Origin: Lingula anatina
Lineage: Eukaryota > Brachiopoda > Lingulata > Lingulida > Lingulidae
Reading direction: 5' to 3'
DNA: 60,000 nt
Assembly (NCBI RefSeq): GCF_001039355.2
Contig: NW_019776091.1
Coordinates: forward strand, 460,457 to 520,456
In this document: positions 1 through 12,470 of the stretch, piece after piece
Layout: every line of letters starts with the position of its first letter
Position numbering within the stretch: position 1 is the first letter of the stretch
Notes under the pieces: generated by a model
Databases searched by the model: none
What the model was told of the DNA's origin: nothing
What the model saw: the letters and a program-made list of their open reading frames with translations, nothing else
Position numbers and translations under genes: made by a program

Positions 1-400
1 ATTTTCCAAATATTGTACTAGTTATCCCAAGTTTTTTCATGCAGTAAAGGTTTACATCTACATCTCAACATCCCATGAGACAATACTATTATTTAATGAA
101 AAAAACTTAATGTCCATGTGCTTGATTTTTCACTGTTTACACATTATAAATTAATCCTTCATGCTGGCTGCCGATGACAGTGAGATGTTTGGGCTGTTGC
201 AAAAATGAGACGCCCCTTCTCATCCAGATGGGAGTCTGGTTTTGAAGCTCTTTAGCAAACTAGTCACTGAAAAAGACCTTCATGTCATTAAAACTTGTAA
301 ATTAAGCAAACGAAGGTGTTGATTTGTGCAGGAGTACACTGTAGTCAGTTGAAATTTAGTTATGTAAACGTGTTATGTTTTTTGTCTATTTTTCTACTAG

Positions 401-3015
401 AATGGCACTGGAGACTACCATGATAATTTCCAAGTAGAAATAGTTGGTGGAGTCCCAGGGGAGGTGGTGAAAGCTGTGAAGAAAAAATTTACTCTAAGAC
501 ACCTTGGGCAGAATTGTGCTGTTACTCAGACAGAGAGGAAACTCCCTAAGTGGTAAGCATGTTATACCTGGTATATGTACCATGGTTAACCTTGCAAACA
601 TTCTGAAATTCAAATATTCATGCAATAGAACATTCACTATTACATTAAAGAAGATTGTTTCAAGATTACGTGTGAAAATGTCTAAATGTGTTTGGACTCA
701 TAAATGTGTTTTTCAGCATGTTATATGTATGATTTGCATAAAAGATATTTGATTTAATGCAATAATATTTTATAAATGAAAAGTGACATATAGATGAGTA
801 TTCATGATGTTAAGTCCTTGTTTCCAGGGGCTGGGATCAAATGGAAGTGACTTGCAATCCACATGCAATTGATGTAAAGTCCTACTGGAATGTGGAAGAG
901 GTCAGAGATTCCAGATGTAGGTTATACTTTTTTTTTTGAGTGAAGACATTTTGCAGCAATAAATTCAGTTTTGTTTTATAGATAATCAGATGATAAGAAG
1001 AAAAAGACTTAATTTTTATATACCCATTTAGAAAAAGAAAAAGTTGAAGTGTACAATTTATGTCTGGGATACTTGCAATAACAAAATATTTGTCAAAACT
1101 TGTAATGCATAATGGCTGGTCAAATTGATCTACATAAGACGGTTTACCTTTAATGTAACACACACACATATCTAGGTATATGTAACAAATAATTTAAATA
1201 TAAAAGTCACAAAATCCTTTCTTTTCAGTGCCCAGTGTGTCATTTGCTAATCATGCTCCTAACTTCATTCAGAAGTTTATAGAGTCACACATTGTGATGG
1301 GGAAGGTACGGTTTTGTTTCAGAAACAAATTAAAAGTTTGTAAGCCAACAGGACCAAAATTAGGAACCAGGATTAATTTTACAAACATCAGTGTCCATGA
1401 TTCCTATGTATTTCCTTAGTATGCAACACTAATACTGCTTTGTTTGGTGATTGTAATGATATCAAAATATTAAAATACCATTATTTTAGAGTGACAGGTT
1501 TAATATATGTTTTAGGGAAATAGAGGTTTAAAACCTAAGGAAGATGAGGCAACTTCTCAGCCTTGGCAGTGGCCTTTAGATTGGAGTGTAAGTACTGGAA
1601 AAAAATAAAAGAATGAGAAGTTTTATCAACAAGTTAAACAGATCTTTAAATTTTAAACATCTTTATTACTATGTCTTCAGAAAATAATTAGAAGCAAGTG
1701 GTTTATTGTAATTCATTAATTATTCAAATTTTGTTTATTTTTAGGGGCAGAGCTTTTCGGGGGGCAAATTCAGGGTTTTACTGCTAGGAAACCCCATACT
1801 TTTCTGGGGTAACTTAATCCTCATGGCTGTATTCATCATGCTGTTTATATATGATGGAGTGAAGAGCAAACGTGGAACAACACAACCTCAGGAAATCAGA
1901 GGTAAAATATTTGTTCGAACAAATGCTGTACATTTATTCATATCTTTTTGAGATTTATTTGAAAGAAGGACCTTAAATCTTACTAAAAAACAAATTTGTT
2001 ATTCAGCATCATATCTCATCATATTTAATTTCTAGTGGTTAGACAATTTACTAGAAGGGATTCGTTTCTAGAATGTAAAGTTGTCTATTTTTTGTCAATT
2101 TCTAGATTATAGAAGCTCGCGCTTCAGTGCCTGTATGTGGCTGATAGGAGGGTGGGGCTTACACTACATACCTTTCTGGACCATGGGCAGAGTGCTTTAC
2201 TTCCATCATTACTTCCCAGCATATCTGTTTAATGCTATGTTCTCAGGTAGTGTGTTTTTAACATGAACTTTTTGAATAATTTGTTGTGGTTTTAGGTACC
2301 ATGTTGTATTCTCAGAGAAATGGATGCATGGATATGATGCTAAATGTAGATATTAAATTAGATGGGTGTATGTAAATTATTGCTACCATTTAAAATTTTA
2401 GAAATGGTGATATTGACAGCTTTCATAAATAAATGTTTTTTTAATCACTAATGAATGGATAAAGAGATACAGTTGATATATAACTTGTACATTTTAAAAA
2501 GAGTCCATTAATTGATTTCAGTTTTTGTTTTCAGCTGTTGTAATAGAGTATGGACTAACTTGTATTAGGCTTTGTTTCTCTAAACACATTGCCATGAATG
2601 TATACCACACAGCTCTTGGTGTTATCCTAGCAGGCATCTTTTACAGGTAGACTGTAACACTGAACTTGACAATTTTTTTTGTTACTGTGTAGAATATGTG
2701 GTCAGATTTTAAGAACATTTTAAAATATAAAACAGTAGTCCTAATATTGTAAAATATTGTGAAGAGGTATTGTCTTGTCTTCTGTTTTATGGTCATTGGT
2801 AACTCTTGCAGAATAAGAAAAGATATTGATAAAGAAGAATCTTTTATAGTTAGCAGATATAAAATATGCCTGTATATCTTTTGCTAATTGAGATTTTCTT
2901 CCTTTACAGCTTTTATCTTTTCTCTCCTCTGGCATATGGTACATCAGGTCCAACAGCTCTTGATGTGAATGCCACAATGTATGGCCTGAAATGGTTGGAC
3001 ACGTGGGACTTTTAG
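401..3015 (+). CDS. POMT2: Protein O-mannosyltransferase 2, C-terminal part (5' exons outside window)
   Basis: Transfers mannose from dolichyl-phosphate mannose to Ser/Thr of secretory proteins in the ER membrane, as a complex with POMT1. Eight exons with consensus splice sites are visible: 401-552, 828-916, 1229-1305, 1516-1587, 1745-1901, 2106-2246, 2535-2646 and 2910-3015, about 301 residues. The first two encode the end of a MIR domain ([20 protein letters not shown]). The rest is the multi-pass C-terminal membrane module, with hydrophobic helices around [19 protein letters not shown] and the conserved stretch [19 protein letters not shown]. The end, [10 protein letters not shown]-stop, matches the POMT2 C-terminus as I remember it better than POMT1. 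Phases are consistent across all junctions. The catalytic N-terminal half lies upstream of the window. Confidence 0.93.
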
Positions 3016-3834
3016 TATGTCTGCCATATTTTAATAAGGATCAGTTTTATGTTAACAAAACAGACTGCATATTTTTTATTATACAGTGTATATGCAAGAG
3101 CATCTTTTCAAAAAGATATTTTAACACTACCTTGCATGACAAGGTATGAGCATGAAAAACACAACATAGATCTGATATCAAATGTGTGTTCATAATAAGT
3201 GAATTCTGTTGGGGTATTTCTTTAGGTGAAAATCTCCGCAACATTCCATTGTAATTTTACTTCAAAGTAATACTTATATTGTTGATCTATCCTTGACATC
3301 TGTGATTTTGCAATTTTTGTGTTGTATTTAACAAAGTGGCTGCTGTTGGTAGTTTTTTAACTTTAAATAGATCTTTTTTTTACTCATTTGTAAACCAAAT
3401 TATGCAAGATGTAAAATGTATTTAAACTTTTTAGAAAATATCTCTTCAAAATGTCAACCTTTACAAACACAGCGGTATTGTATAATTTTGATAATGTAGA
3501 AATGTCACCATATTATTTTTGTTTATGTGATAGTTTAGATAGGTGTTTTTTTGTAGCAGCTGTGTGAGAAATTAGGTCTAAAGGTTGTAGAATTAATCTC
3601 TTCTTCATTTTCTAACATTTGCAAAACAAACGCCAATTATTATTCCATGTTCTAGTAGATATTTTTCTTGTTCTTCATTTGTGTAAAAAGATCATGGACA
3701 AATTTGATATATTATGTGCCCTTTCATCAATAAATGACTCCTTCAAACTTAGGCTTCGGTCTTGAGCACCGCTGCTTCAGTGGCAGAGAATGTGAAATGA
3801 TATATCAGTCACTTATATATTTTAAGAAAATAAA
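3016..3834 (+). terminator. POMT2 3' UTR with poly(A) signals
   Basis: AT-rich, no ORF after the POMT2 stop. AATAAA hexamers occur at 3729-3734 and 3829-3834. Either could be the cleavage signal; no other feature is visible in the stretch. Confidence 0.5.
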
Positions 3835-3990
3835 GGTTGCATAGGTGGAGACTCAAAACATGCTTTTGTTCATATGCTGCCCATGAATAGAATATTGCCC
3901 TTTCAGACAACATTGACATGTGAAGGAGTATTCATCTATGATGTTATAGAAATCAAAAGATAATGTACTGTGGATGGCCTGGGGGTGTCT

Positions 3991-4112
3991 CGATAGTCCG
4001 AAGGTTCATTGGTCCGAAGAATGGTAACATTTTCATTGGTTTTTTAATGAAGAGTTAATTGGTCCGTAGGTTTTTTAGTGAACCTTCAGACAATTGAACT
4101 TTCGGACTATTG
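3991..4112. mobile_element. Foldback MITE-like element, about 122 bp
   Basis: Imperfect terminal inverted repeats of about 29 bp. The left end reads ATAGTCCGAAGGTTCA and the right end, reverse-complemented, reads ATAGTCCGAAAGTTCA. There is no coding capacity. It lies just downstream of POMT2. The target-site duplication is not clear. Confidence 0.6.
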
Positions 4113-4211
4113 CTACGGCCCCGATGGGCCAATTTGTGATAGAATTTGCTGAATTTAAAGAGTTATCATTCAACAATTCTGTACATATCAAAGCAGGTTC
4201 CATCTATAATA

Positions 4212-4433
4212 CTAGAAAAGCACTCCAAGAGCGCAGACCTCCACCAACCCAGTGATTTTTGATTATTATTGATTGATTATTGATCTGGATCACCACCAAA
4301 AACTAATCATCTCTTCCTTGGCCCACTTCTGGCAGTTCCTGAAAATTTCATCAAAATCGGTCCATTGCTTTTTGAGTTTTGTTGATGACAGACAGACAAA
4401 CGGGGGTGAAAACATAACCTCCTTGGCGGAGGT
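4212..4433 (-). repeat. Dispersed interspersed repeat, copy 1
   Basis: Runs from CTAGAAAAGCACTC to CCTTGGCGGAGGTAAC. It is the reverse orientation of the copy at 36654-36945. The shared interior includes a GACAGACAGACAAAC tract and a CAAAATCGGTCC stretch. It is non-coding and has the look of a short non-autonomous element widespread in marine invertebrate genomes (recollection, not searched). Confidence 0.75.
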
Positions 4434-4768
4434 AACAATGTCACATTGACACCTTACATTATAAACTACAGTCTATAACTATGGATACATTATTATCAAC
4501 TTCGTTTTTTTTTTCAACAGCATTTATAACGCAAATATTTGATACATTTTTTGTTGAAAACTGTCAGCCTTGAGGAGTGGGAACTGAAGTGTTTCTCATT
4601 GTGATTGTTGAGATTTTAAGTGCAACTCTTTTTGCAAAGGAGTCTGAAAAGATGTAAAACTATAAAAAGCATTGTGTTGTATAAAGCATGCTATCTGTTA
4701 CATGAGCAGTTGTCATTTTTAGGCGAACTCAAATATAGTACGAAGGAAAAGATATATTCTGAAGTATC

Positions 4769-7700
4769 ATGTCTGGTACTGCAATGAAAACTGTTATATG
4801 CTTGATTCGGAATGATCTCCGGCTGCACGATAATGAGGTTGGTGTTTTTGCAAATTTACGTACTACATCAAATATTATTTATTTTTGCTGTTTCAGGGTT
4901 ACGTGCTAGGCCTGTGCAGTAAGTAGGCCTACCTCGGCCGAAATCTGGGGCAAAATATTGGTTAGTGATTGGAAATACCAGATTGTTTGTGTATGAAGAG
5001 ATATGACTTAGAATTTAAAGAGTTTTGTTCTATTAAAAAATTCTTGTAATTACATGTAATAGTATTTATAATAAAATAATTTCATCCTGTAAAGCCCGCC
5101 GCACACAGAACGATTTTTCGTCGGCCGACACACTTACAACAAAATATCGGCCTGTCTGCGCTGCTCCACGACAACTTTTCAACTAGTCAGGAGAGAATCA
5201 AACATGTTTGATTTTTAAACGTCGTACTGTACATGTAGTGTGTGTGCTTTCCTACGACAATTTGTCGTGCTGATCATTATCTTCAGCCAATAGTTGCGCC
5301 ATCTGATATCACGTGCCCACGTCAGAATTCAATTCAATTCAGTATGATGGAAGGCCCTATAATTTTCTATTAGTATTAGTTTTTTTTTTTTTTAATTTTC
5401 AGCGTCATTAACCGTTTAACGACGTAATGCTGCATCGAGGTGACTAAATCTGTCTAAACTGACAAACTGTTGTCATCCTATAGGCTGTATTTTTATGGTC
5501 TATGAGTATTGCGTTGATTTAGAAAATTTGGGCATTTCAATTTGCTCATTTTTCAATTAATTAAAGTAATCTTGTTATACTCTTACATTTAATTTTAACT
5601 CTTATCATTACAATATCAGATATAAGATATAAATAGGCCTACAGAAACTTTTCCTGATTAAATTAAACAACGCCCCACCTCGCAGACGAGATAATAACTA
5701 CGTCACTTTCACCACACCAGTCGGCGCTTTGTTGCGACAGCTTGTCGTGTGTGTGCGCTGATCTCATCCAGGACGACCGATCGGCCGACTTTTGTCAGCC
5801 ACCGAAAAATTGTTCTGTGTGCGGCGGGCTTAAGTTTGCCTTAGCTTTTAGCCTCATAACATCCTGTGTTAAAAACTCTCGAGGCTGTATGTTGCGTCAA
5901 TTACAAATTGAGTGCAGAAGTGGAGTATAGTAGTGGAATGTAGCAGCTGCTGTAATATGCTGGGGTAAAGGACACACAGTTTCCCCAGAATAAAGAAGTT
6001 TATGGTCTCTAGAATTTTTAAAACAGGGGTCTACAGTCTGTACCTTAAACTATTCAACTTACTGGCCATTGCACCACCTATGGTTTCCTAAAATCTACTG
6101 GTTCGACTCGGGATTCACTGTTCTGAATAAAAATTTTAATAAGTTTGGGCTTTTCCCCAATTGCATTAGTATAATTACAAGAGCACTTCTGAAAACTTAA
6201 ATAAAAGAATCTATTGGCTATGTCTGACCACTAAATTCGAACATTCTGAAAAATGTACTGGTCCAAATAAAATTTTGCAGGCTGGCAGGCTGCGGGTGTA
6301 GGATTAACGGTGCAGACTTTATGAGACCTTAATTTGCAGTGTAGTATGCAAGGCCAAAGACTGAGGCAACTGTACCGGTAGGTTATGTTAGAAGCATGGA
6401 TGTTGAATTTCAAAAATATTTCCATTATCACTTAGCTTCTTCATTGGGCCTACAGCCATTTGCAAGCCAGCCATGTGCTTCCCCTGTACTGTTTCGACCC
6501 AAGACACTTTGCTGGGACTTACCACTTTGGCTTTCCTAAGACTGGTGCCCATAGATTGCAGTTTTTGTTAGAAAGTGTTGATGACTTGAGGAAGAGCCTG
6601 AAAGCCAGAGGAAGGTGAGCTTATATTGTACAGGACATGCAGTTTCTGTATTTAAATATGTTGCAGGTTACTTGGTGGTGACAGGTCAGTGACTGGTCAT
6701 GCAGTTCAACTTTTGGGGTCAATTGCTGTTTGGGCCACGTAACTCAAAAGCATTGCGCATTGCGACTGAGCGCATGCATCTCGATTCCATAACTCACCCC
6801 ATATAATACACTGTAGGCTCCATGTGATATCGCTATTCACAATACACAATGCTTTCGAGTTAGAGGGCCCTGCTTGGTCAGTTCAGCAAGTTTCAGTTGA
6901 TGTGGAAGTTTCTTGTTGACTGATAGAGAAAGCAAGTTATAGATTTGAAAATTTTCCAACACTTAAAATGCATTGAATTGTGACATATGGTAGCAACTTA
7001 ATGTGTGTGAATTGATACTTGGTCCATATTGCATTTATCAAATTTGTTATTTCAGTAAAAAATAATGATGATTTCAGATTAATGTTACTAACATATGATA
7101 ACACATGAATCTAGAAGTACTTAAAATGTTTGCTGGAACTTCCATCATATCATAAGGAATATTGCTGTCTTACATGACATATTTGAGCCAGTATACATGT
7201 ACTATTTCATTCCTTCCTGTTAGCAATCTCATAATAAGACAAGGCAAACCAGAAGATGTGGTACCTGCCATTATCAAATGTCTGGGACAGGGAAATGTAA
7301 TAGCTGTTGGATTTCAAGAAGAGGTATGTTGGTGGATAAACTGGAATTAACTTTTTTTGGCATTTCAGTTAATATGTACTCTCTCTAACAAAAGCTCCAG
7401 GATATTGGTTTGTTAACAAGTTCAAATAGTTAACAATTCAGGCTTTTTTCCTTCTGTGATCCGAGAACCTTCTTTTCTCTTTGTATGATAAATTATTTAA
7501 CTTAGTAGCAAAAATTATTTCATCCTTATTATGATCATCTGTTAAAATTCACCATATTTTTGGGAGAGGCTGCTTGTTGGTGAGGTAGGCTGTGCTATGT
7601 GATATGTATGTATTGGATTCTTGATCTCATTTTAATTGAGGTGTACCTGTTTACTTAATAATATACAAATTATGTCCAGGCTACACAGGAAGAGTTAGAT

Positions 7701-10700
7701 GTGGAAGCAGCATTAAAGAAGAATTGTGGAGTTCAAATTAAGACATTTTGGGGATCTACCTTGTATCATAAAGAAGACGTGCCATTTAAGATACAACAGT
7801 GAGTTCCATCTAAAAACGGATCTAAGATATAATCTAAAACAATCCAAGTGAAAAATTTACAGCAGTGAGTTCTGTCTAAAAAAAAGCTCAAGATATAATC
7901 GAAGACAGTCTAATTTTACAGATATCTTTCCGTCTGATGTCATTTTCGAGGATAAAGTAGGTATATTATTTTCTGTTTCATTTGAGATTTATTAATTTTG
8001 GAATTTATTTAGCTTATAGTGTTGTTTGATGTTCTTTGTTTTTGTTTTTTTTTTCCCAGTGTTCCTGATGTTTATACTCAGTTTAGGAAGGCAGTAGAGG
8101 GTCAAAGTTCTGTGCGTAAACTACTGGAAATACCAGAACAACTGAAACCACCACCACCAGACTTAGAGGAAGGTGAAATGCCCACCATGCAAACATTTGG
8201 GATGCAAGGTGCGTCTTTGTATAAAAACCACAAATAGTACTTATTAATCCAACAATAACTGCTTCACTGTTAGACCTTTTTATTTTTTGAACCTTAAACT
8301 GCCATTTTAAATTCATTGATATTTATACAAGTTCAGATAATACTTGGGGTGCATTCCCAGAGATTTAGATCGATCCAGAGATTTAGATTTAGATCGACCT
8401 AACTCCCTGGGGGTTCATGCTTAATTGCAGTCAGCCGAGCGTGCACCATAGTTAATTACCCCCTTACAGCTTTTAGTAGGCGGGACAGACGCTTAAGCCG
8501 GCTAAGCTGACAGTAATCTAGTGAGACTCCCCACAGGGATAGATCGATCTAAAATCTATGGGAATGGGGTCTTAGACAAATGTAGGTTGGGTAATTCAAG
8601 ACTATTTTGATCTAAATCTATATTGACTAACTATCATTGTGGCTAGTTTAAAAAGAAAGGAGAAATCTCTTAATAACTTTATTATCTGTTACTCTTCTAA
8701 TCTCTTTGTTCAGACATAATACATGTGTGTTGCAGGTGAAGTCAAAGATGAAAGATCAGCTTTTCCATTTTGTGGAGGAGAGACTGAGGCTCTGAGTAGA
8801 CTAAAACACTACCTGTGGGACAGCGACTCGGTGGCCAAATATAAAGAAACAAGAAATGGCATGGTTGGAGCTGACTACTCGACAAAATTTTCAACATGGT
8901 AAAATTTCACTAAAATTGTAAATGAAACTGTTGGTATTGATGTGCCCCCTGCCTGTCTTTGATATGACCTTTAATGGTAACATCCATGCCAGTTTATAAC
9001 CACAATATGGGCTGGAAAAAAGAATTCAAAGACAATTGTTAATTGAAGAAACTGTGAATTTTATCTGTATGAATTGTACAGCTGGTGAAATTATTTTATG
9101 AGCTGTATTTCATTTCTCAAAGATATGTAATCATCACAACCAAAAATTGAACACAAGCTCGAATTTTTATCACTTTTATATTATGAACTTTATTGAAATT
9201 TTATCAATTTTCTCTTATTGTAAAAGGCAAACATTTAGACCAATTATTGTCAATGTGGGATTTATTATTTTGTATTTCTTTTCACTTGAAGGCTTGCACA
9301 TGGAAGCATTTCTCCCAGAAAAATATTTTGGGAGATTAAAAGATATGAAAAGGAGAGGACAGCTAACCAGTCTACTTACTGGGTGATATTTGAGCTGATA
9401 TGGAGAGACTATTTCAAGTTTGTAGCTCTTAAATATGGGACCAGATTATTCTTTCTGGATGGTAAGTTTTAAAAACGAATAAGCTAAACCTCCTTTAAAA
9501 GGTATTTGATATGGGATTTTTCCAAATCTAATGTTTCTTGAAGAAAAAAAAAACAATTTTCTTCCACTTAGAAATTAATGCTTGGCCCAGCCCTGCCTTT
9601 AATTTTTGTTTAATACCATTTCTAATTAAATTAGTTGTAAATGAGTGATTCATTTAGACTGCCATATTTTGACGTTTCAAAAGGAAATGTTAATATCAGG
9701 CGTTTTTATATACAATTTTTATGTAATATTATATATATTTTTATATAACACTGAAAACGTCTGAATAGCTTTACAGGACATTGAGACAACAACATTACTG
9801 TTGGACATTTCCAGATGCTTTTATATTGTTGAAAGGTATAAAATGGATGGTTTAAACCAATTATTGAATAGGGACCATAAGAGTCAGTAAAATTCTGTTT
9901 TTGAGATAGGCTAGAATGTCTGGTTATTCTTAACATTTTACATTTATTTTTTCAAAGGTATAATGGGCAAGAAAATACAATGGAAGCAGGACCCCAAACT
10001 GTTTCAAGCTTGGAAAAGTAAGTGCAATTTGTTTTCGAAAGCTCAAGAATGAAGTATAAACTTGATTCCATCCTCAAGTTAAGCTTTTTGTTGCACCAGC
10101 TTAATTATTTCCATAGTAGAAACACATAAATCGTTGAAATGTCTGCTGATGTCTGTGACACTAGCTGTCACAAATTACTGTGCCAAAAAGAGGTAACTCG
10201 AGTCTTGTGCACTTTCCATTATAGCTGGCAACACAGGTGTCCCCTATGTTGATGCTAACATGAGAGAGATGGCTGCCACTGGTTTCATGTCCAATAGAGG
10301 CAGACAGGTACTGTTTTTTTAGAATGATGAAAAATAAAAGATTATTTTACATGTAAACATATTTTTATCATTATCCAATACAGTAATGTCTTGCATCATG
10401 AGAAGTATAATTTTGGAGTTTTAAGCAATTTGTTTATTAGTTTGGTTTTTATAAGAATTTTCATTGGAAATGGTTGTTTAATACTAAGAAACTGTTTCAG
10501 AATGTTGCAAGCTTTCTTACCAAAGACTTGCACTTGGATTGGAGAATGGGTGCAGAGTGGTTTGAGTCCTGCCTTGTAAGTTTTAAAAATAATTAAAGAT
10601 TTTTGAATAATCAGTATGCCATAATTACTCCATGTCCTCAAAATAATATACCAAAACCATTTTGTGAGTAAATAGCACCTATAAGGGCACTAACATGTAT

Positions 10701-12025
10701 GAATATACATTTTAAAAAATGTCTGGATTCTCCCTATTATTATTGTTTCGAGGCTGTTATAATCAATGCAACACGCATATATATCCAGATTGATCATGAT
10801 GTGTGCAGTAACTATGGCAACTGGCAGTATGCTGCTGGGATTGGAAATGACCCGAGAGAAGACAGAAAGTTTAACATGGTAAAACAAGGAATGGATTATG
10901 ACCCAGAGGTACTAAGCAATTACATAATGAAACGAAAAAAAATCAGTTTGCTAATTGATGGTTTTTATCTGGAGTTCCTAGATTTATTTTTTTGTAATTC
11001 TTTTTCATGAACTATTGACAACACTATCATAAGCATGCCTTTTTTGATTAAATTAACAAATTAATGGATTATAGTTCCTACAAAATCTAAGTTAATATAA
11101 TGATGCTGTTTCCATATTTCTCACTTAAGTACTATACATTGGCACTTAAATGTAAAATTGTTAATGGTATTTGTTTGAGAGGTCAACATCGGAGATTTTG
11201 AAAGTTCTTGTACCATATGTAACTAAAGCTTATTGAGCACTAAGCTAGGCTTTTGTGCAATTTTAACTCTAACATTGTTTTCAAAATCTCTGATGTCCAG
11301 TTGCACAAACCCCTGAATGAATAGTTGCACTTACCAATCACACATTGAAATGCTCACTTACAATGTAAATTTTTGTTTCAAAATTACCCAACTGTGAGTG
11401 CACATTTTCTAACATAACCATTGCTTGTTTCTAGGGGGAATATGTACGGCTTTGGGTCCCAGAGTTGTCAGAAATAAAGGGAGGCAATGTCCATACACCT
11501 TGGGCTCTTAGCAAAGCTTTATTAAGTAAAGCTAGAGTGAACATAGGAGAAACTTACCCTCATCCAATTGTGATTGCAAAAGAGTGGGCCAAGCATGTGG
11601 GCCGTCAAGTAAGTTTTCATCCTGCATTACTTTATATTAATTTTTTTCTCTAAAGTCACAATAGCACATTATGAAAAACTTGTGTTTGTGAATGATAAAA
11701 TGTATAATAATCAGTCTAATCAATTGTATATTCACACATTTCTCTTGTCTGAAGATTTGGGATGAATGCAGAATGTGGTTTAGTTCATAATCATGATATC
11801 AAGGAGGCATGGTGATGTCATAAGCCTTTTCAATTCTTAGTACTCGGGTAATGAAAACTTTCAACCAAAGAAATGAGATCTAGATATTGTATAGTGAAAT
11901 TTGTTGAAAAAATTCTTGAAACCTTTCTACTTTGTTTGCAGTCAGATTCTAGAGGAAGGGCACCCTCAGGTAAAGGAAGGCAAAGAGGAATAGATTTTTA
12001 TTTCAAAAATCCTTCGAAACCTTGA
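4769..12025 (+). CDS. CRY-DASH: Cryptochrome DASH (photolyase family), complete
   Basis: FAD flavoprotein of the photolyase/cryptochrome family. DASH members repair cyclobutane dimers, mainly in single-stranded DNA, under blue light. Thirteen exons join in phase: 4769-4837, 6436-6614, 7224-7323, 7680-7798, 8060-8208, 8736-8898, 9292-9461, 9958-10017, 10225-10307, 10501-10575, 10789-10908, 11435-11608 and 11942-12025, giving 514 aa, normal for animal DASH proteins. The start is set by an in-frame TGA at 4760-4762. The N-terminal photolyase domain shows [14 protein letters not shown] and [15 protein letters not shown]. The FAD-binding half shows [33 protein letters not shown] and [20 protein letters not shown], all DASH hallmarks. 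The last exon is a basic tail with QRGIDFYF, a PIP-box-like motif. Intron 1 holds a TIR element (5093-5830). An AATAAA follows at 12209. I would place it as DASH rather than CPD photolyase or animal CRY with high confidence. Confidence 0.96.
5093..5830. mobile_element. PIF/Harbinger-type MITE, 738 bp, TAA target duplication
   Basis: Terminal inverted repeats of about 28 bp with one mismatch: left AGCCCGCCGCACACAGAACG, right end complementary. TAA is present on both sides (5090-5092 and 5831-5833), the 3-bp TWA duplication typical of PIF/Harbinger. The interior is non-coding apart from chance ORFs. It sits in CRY-DASH intron 1. Confidence 0.82.
6732..6870. mobile_element. Short TIR element (about 139 bp) in CRY-DASH intron 2
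   Basis: The ends GGGCCACGTAACTCAAAAGC and (reverse-complemented) GGGCCCTCTAACTCGAAAGC pair over about 28 bp with a few mismatches. Non-coding; no clear target duplication. Confidence 0.6.
8346..8571. mobile_element. TIR element (about 226 bp) in CRY-DASH intron 5
   Basis: Ends carry CATTCCCAGAGATTTA and, reverse-complemented from the right, CATTCCCATAGATTTTA, both followed inward by GATCGAT. Non-coding MITE-like unit with an internal GATCGATC-rich segment. Confidence 0.6.
11181..11300. mobile_element. Foldback repeat in CRY-DASH intron 11
   Basis: An inverted pair of about 20 bp, CATCGGAGATTTTGAAA against (reverse-complemented) CATCAGAGATTTTGAAA, encloses about 80 bp of AT-rich DNA. Probably a small MITE. 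Confidence 0.45.
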
Positions 12026-12444
12026 CAGTCAAGAGCATCACTTAGAGGAACACAAGATCTCCATAAGACGAACTACAAAACTTTTTCTTATGATAAGGAA
12101 ATTCTATTACTTCAGTCTACATAGCAATAAATAGACTTGTTTGGTACTTCAGTCAGACATATGGAAGTCCACCTACTTTCTACAGTCTATTTTGTACAGA
12201 TATGTGCAATAAAATGTTTATGATATTTTGTTCAGTTGTAGTTCTAAACAATTATAGCCACCAAACCCAGTAAAATGCTGGGCTTATATCCCATTCGAGG
12301 TTATAGATATATTGCTCCGTGTCCCTATTTTTTTGCAAAAATACTTCTTTATAACAAAATCCAAAAGCAATTTTTCATGTCCAATCCATCTTACATAAAT
12401 CGATGTTTGTTTAATAAAGTTCTTAACAATACNTTGGTTTTTTT

Positions 12445-12470
12445 GTTAAAATCTCTTAAGAGATTTTAAC
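12445..12470. repeat. 26 bp perfect palindrome
   Basis: GTTAAAATCTCTT followed immediately by its exact complement, with no loop. Just downstream of the single N at 12433. Confidence 0.9.

Noticed and set aside
5742-5930. Plus-strand ORF of 62 codons
   Set aside because: Formed by the right TIR of the 738 bp transposon; no gene support.
10699-11010. Plus-strand ORF of 103 codons starting MNIHFKK
   Set aside because: Only 10789-10908 is coding (CRY-DASH exon 11); the rest reads through flanking introns.
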